A stretch of DNA of 13,693 nt from assembly GCA_964429355.1 (NCBI GenBank), contig CAYSCH010000264.1:1-13693 (forward strand). The letters run 5' to 3'. Below, one piece after another: positions 13,077-13,693 of the stretch; positions within the stretch are counted from its first letter, which is position 1; every line of letters starts with the position of its first letter. The DNA is from JAAYAY01 sp964429355. GTDB taxonomy: Bacteria > Planctomycetota > Planctomycetia > Pirellulales > Thermoguttaceae. The translations under genes were made by a program, and so were the position numbers. The notes below the pieces were generated by a model that was not told the DNA's origin, made no database searches, and saw only the letters and a program-made list of their open reading frames with translations.

Positions 13077-13693
13077 TCACAGCTCAAAGAGGAAGCCTTG
13101 CTTGACCAGTTTCCGGTACTTGGCCTCGTTGAAGCGGTACAGCCGTGCCGCCCGGTGGGCCACATCCTGCTCGATCTCGTCGGTCTCTTCCAGAAAACCC
13201 ATCGCCAGGACCTTGCGGCGGAAGTTCCGTTTGTCAATCGCCCGTTCCAGGATCGTCTCGTAGAGGTGCTGAAGCTGGGTGAGCGTGAAGCGGGGCGGCA
13301 GCAGCTCGAAGCCGATCGGCTGGTAGCGGACCTTGCCTTTGAGCCGCTCGAGGGCCACGCGGAGGATCTTCTGGTGGTCGAAGGCCAGCGAGGGGGTGTC
13401 GGACACGGCGAACCAGGCCGCGTTGCGGGCGTCGGTGGCCGCCTGAACTCGGTGGTCGCGGATGTTGACCAGCGCGTAATATGCCACGGTGACGATCCGT
13501 TCCCGCGGGTCGCGCTTGACATCACCGAAGGTGAAAAGTTGCTCGAGGAACACCTTCGACAGGCCGGCCTCCTCCTGCAACTCCCGACGGGCGGCCACTT
13601 CGAGCGACTCCTCGACATGGACGAATCCCCCGGGCAGCGCCCACTTGCCGGCAAAGGGTTCCAGGTTGCGCTGGATCAGGGCTACCTTGAGGT
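13077..13693 (-). CDS. Nudix hydrolase with NrtR-type winged helix, 5' end outside window
   Basis: The visible 204 residues remain open to the window edge, so the start is missing. The Nudix box is complete: Gly22, Glu28, Arg36-Glu37, Glu40-Glu41 and Gly43 of the visible part (GGFVHVEESLEVAARREL leading into QEEAG). The C-terminal part (FTLTQLQHLYETILERAIDK, then RNFRRKVLAMGFLEE) is the winged helix of the NrtR family. NrtR regulators repress NAD-synthesis genes and release DNA on binding ADP-ribose or related ligands; many have a degenerate box, but this one looks catalytically intact. It therefore may be a regulator, an ADP-ribose pyrophosphatase, or both. The position directly before pncA is a typical NrtR context and suggests self-regulated control of the whole operon. 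The internal GTG at 13598 is not the start, since the Nudix fold begins upstream of it. Confidence 0.88.
   Translation of the reverse strand, partial: LKVALIQRNLEPFAGKWALPGGFVHVEESLEVAARRELQEEAGLSKVFLEQLFTFGDVKRDPRERIVTVAYYALVNIRDHRVQAATDARNAAWFAVSDTPSLAFDHQKILRVALERLKGKVRYQPIGFELLPPRFTLTQLQHLYETILERAIDKRNFRRKVLAMGFLEETDEIEQDVAHRAARLYRFNEAKYRKLVKQGFLFEL

Noticed and set aside
10214..13693. A DarT-DarG toxin-antitoxin system
   Set aside because: NADAR can serve as an antitoxin to DarT, but no DarT (DUF4433) or macrodomain protein is visible in the window.
1..13693. tRNA, rRNA, CRISPR arrays or complete insertion sequences
   Set aside because: I saw no cloverleaf-like tRNA, rRNA signature, regularly spaced repeats or transposase with terminal repeats when reading both strands.

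Overview
The window is GC-rich, compactly coded bacterial DNA. The gene content suggests a member of the Planctomycetota or a similar lineage: a secreted alpha/beta hydrolase paired with a URO-D family enzyme, a divergent PurA paralogue beside a VWA protein, and an NAD/ADP-ribose/RNA-end operon. This assignment is inferred from gene content, because the window holds no rRNA or other taxonomic marker. Most genes lie on the minus strand; only the hydrolase and URO-D genes are on the plus strand. Many genes have readable AGGAG-like ribosome binding sites, which helped to choose starts.

Layout from low to high coordinates. 1-121: start of a secreted protein cut by the window edge (minus). 395-2530: three minus-strand genes, namely an R2K-type ATP-grasp enzyme ending in a long hairpin, a small four-CxxC zinc-ribbon protein, and a five-helix membrane protein. 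2945-5255: a plus-strand pair, a secreted esterase-like hydrolase and a URO-D family protein. 5226-7961: a minus-strand module with a near-consensus promoter that contains a perfect operator-like palindrome, a 29-codon leader gene, a VWA protein and a divergent adenylosuccinate-synthetase-like enzyme. 7962-8737: no convincing gene, but several short repeats and palindromes. 8738-10120: an AlbA_2 (Schlafen-like) ATPase-type regulator. 10214-13693: a tightly coupled minus-strand operon in the order NrtR-like Nudix regulator, nicotinamidase PncA, NADAR, DUF4291, KptA (Tpt1) RNA 2'-phosphotransferase, an 'ADP-ribosylation/crystallin J1'-type protein, and a truncated ADP-ribosylglycohydrolase.

The last operon is the most coherent system. 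Its members recycle nicotinamide (PncA), can sense or hydrolyse ADP-ribose (Nudix/NrtR), remove ADP-ribose from nucleic acids or cleave N-glycosides (NADAR), consume NAD to remove RNA 2'-phosphates (KptA), and include two uncharacterised families (DUF4291 and the J1-like protein). Five of the gene junctions overlap and the sixth is only 12 nt. The ADP-ribosylglycohydrolase that should complete the set survives only as an N-terminal fragment next to the AlbA_2 gene, which suggests that a rearrangement replaced it. The operon-like leader/VWA/PurA-like module, with its own strong regulated promoter, is the best candidate for a poorly described system. Its function cannot be read from the sequence alone.
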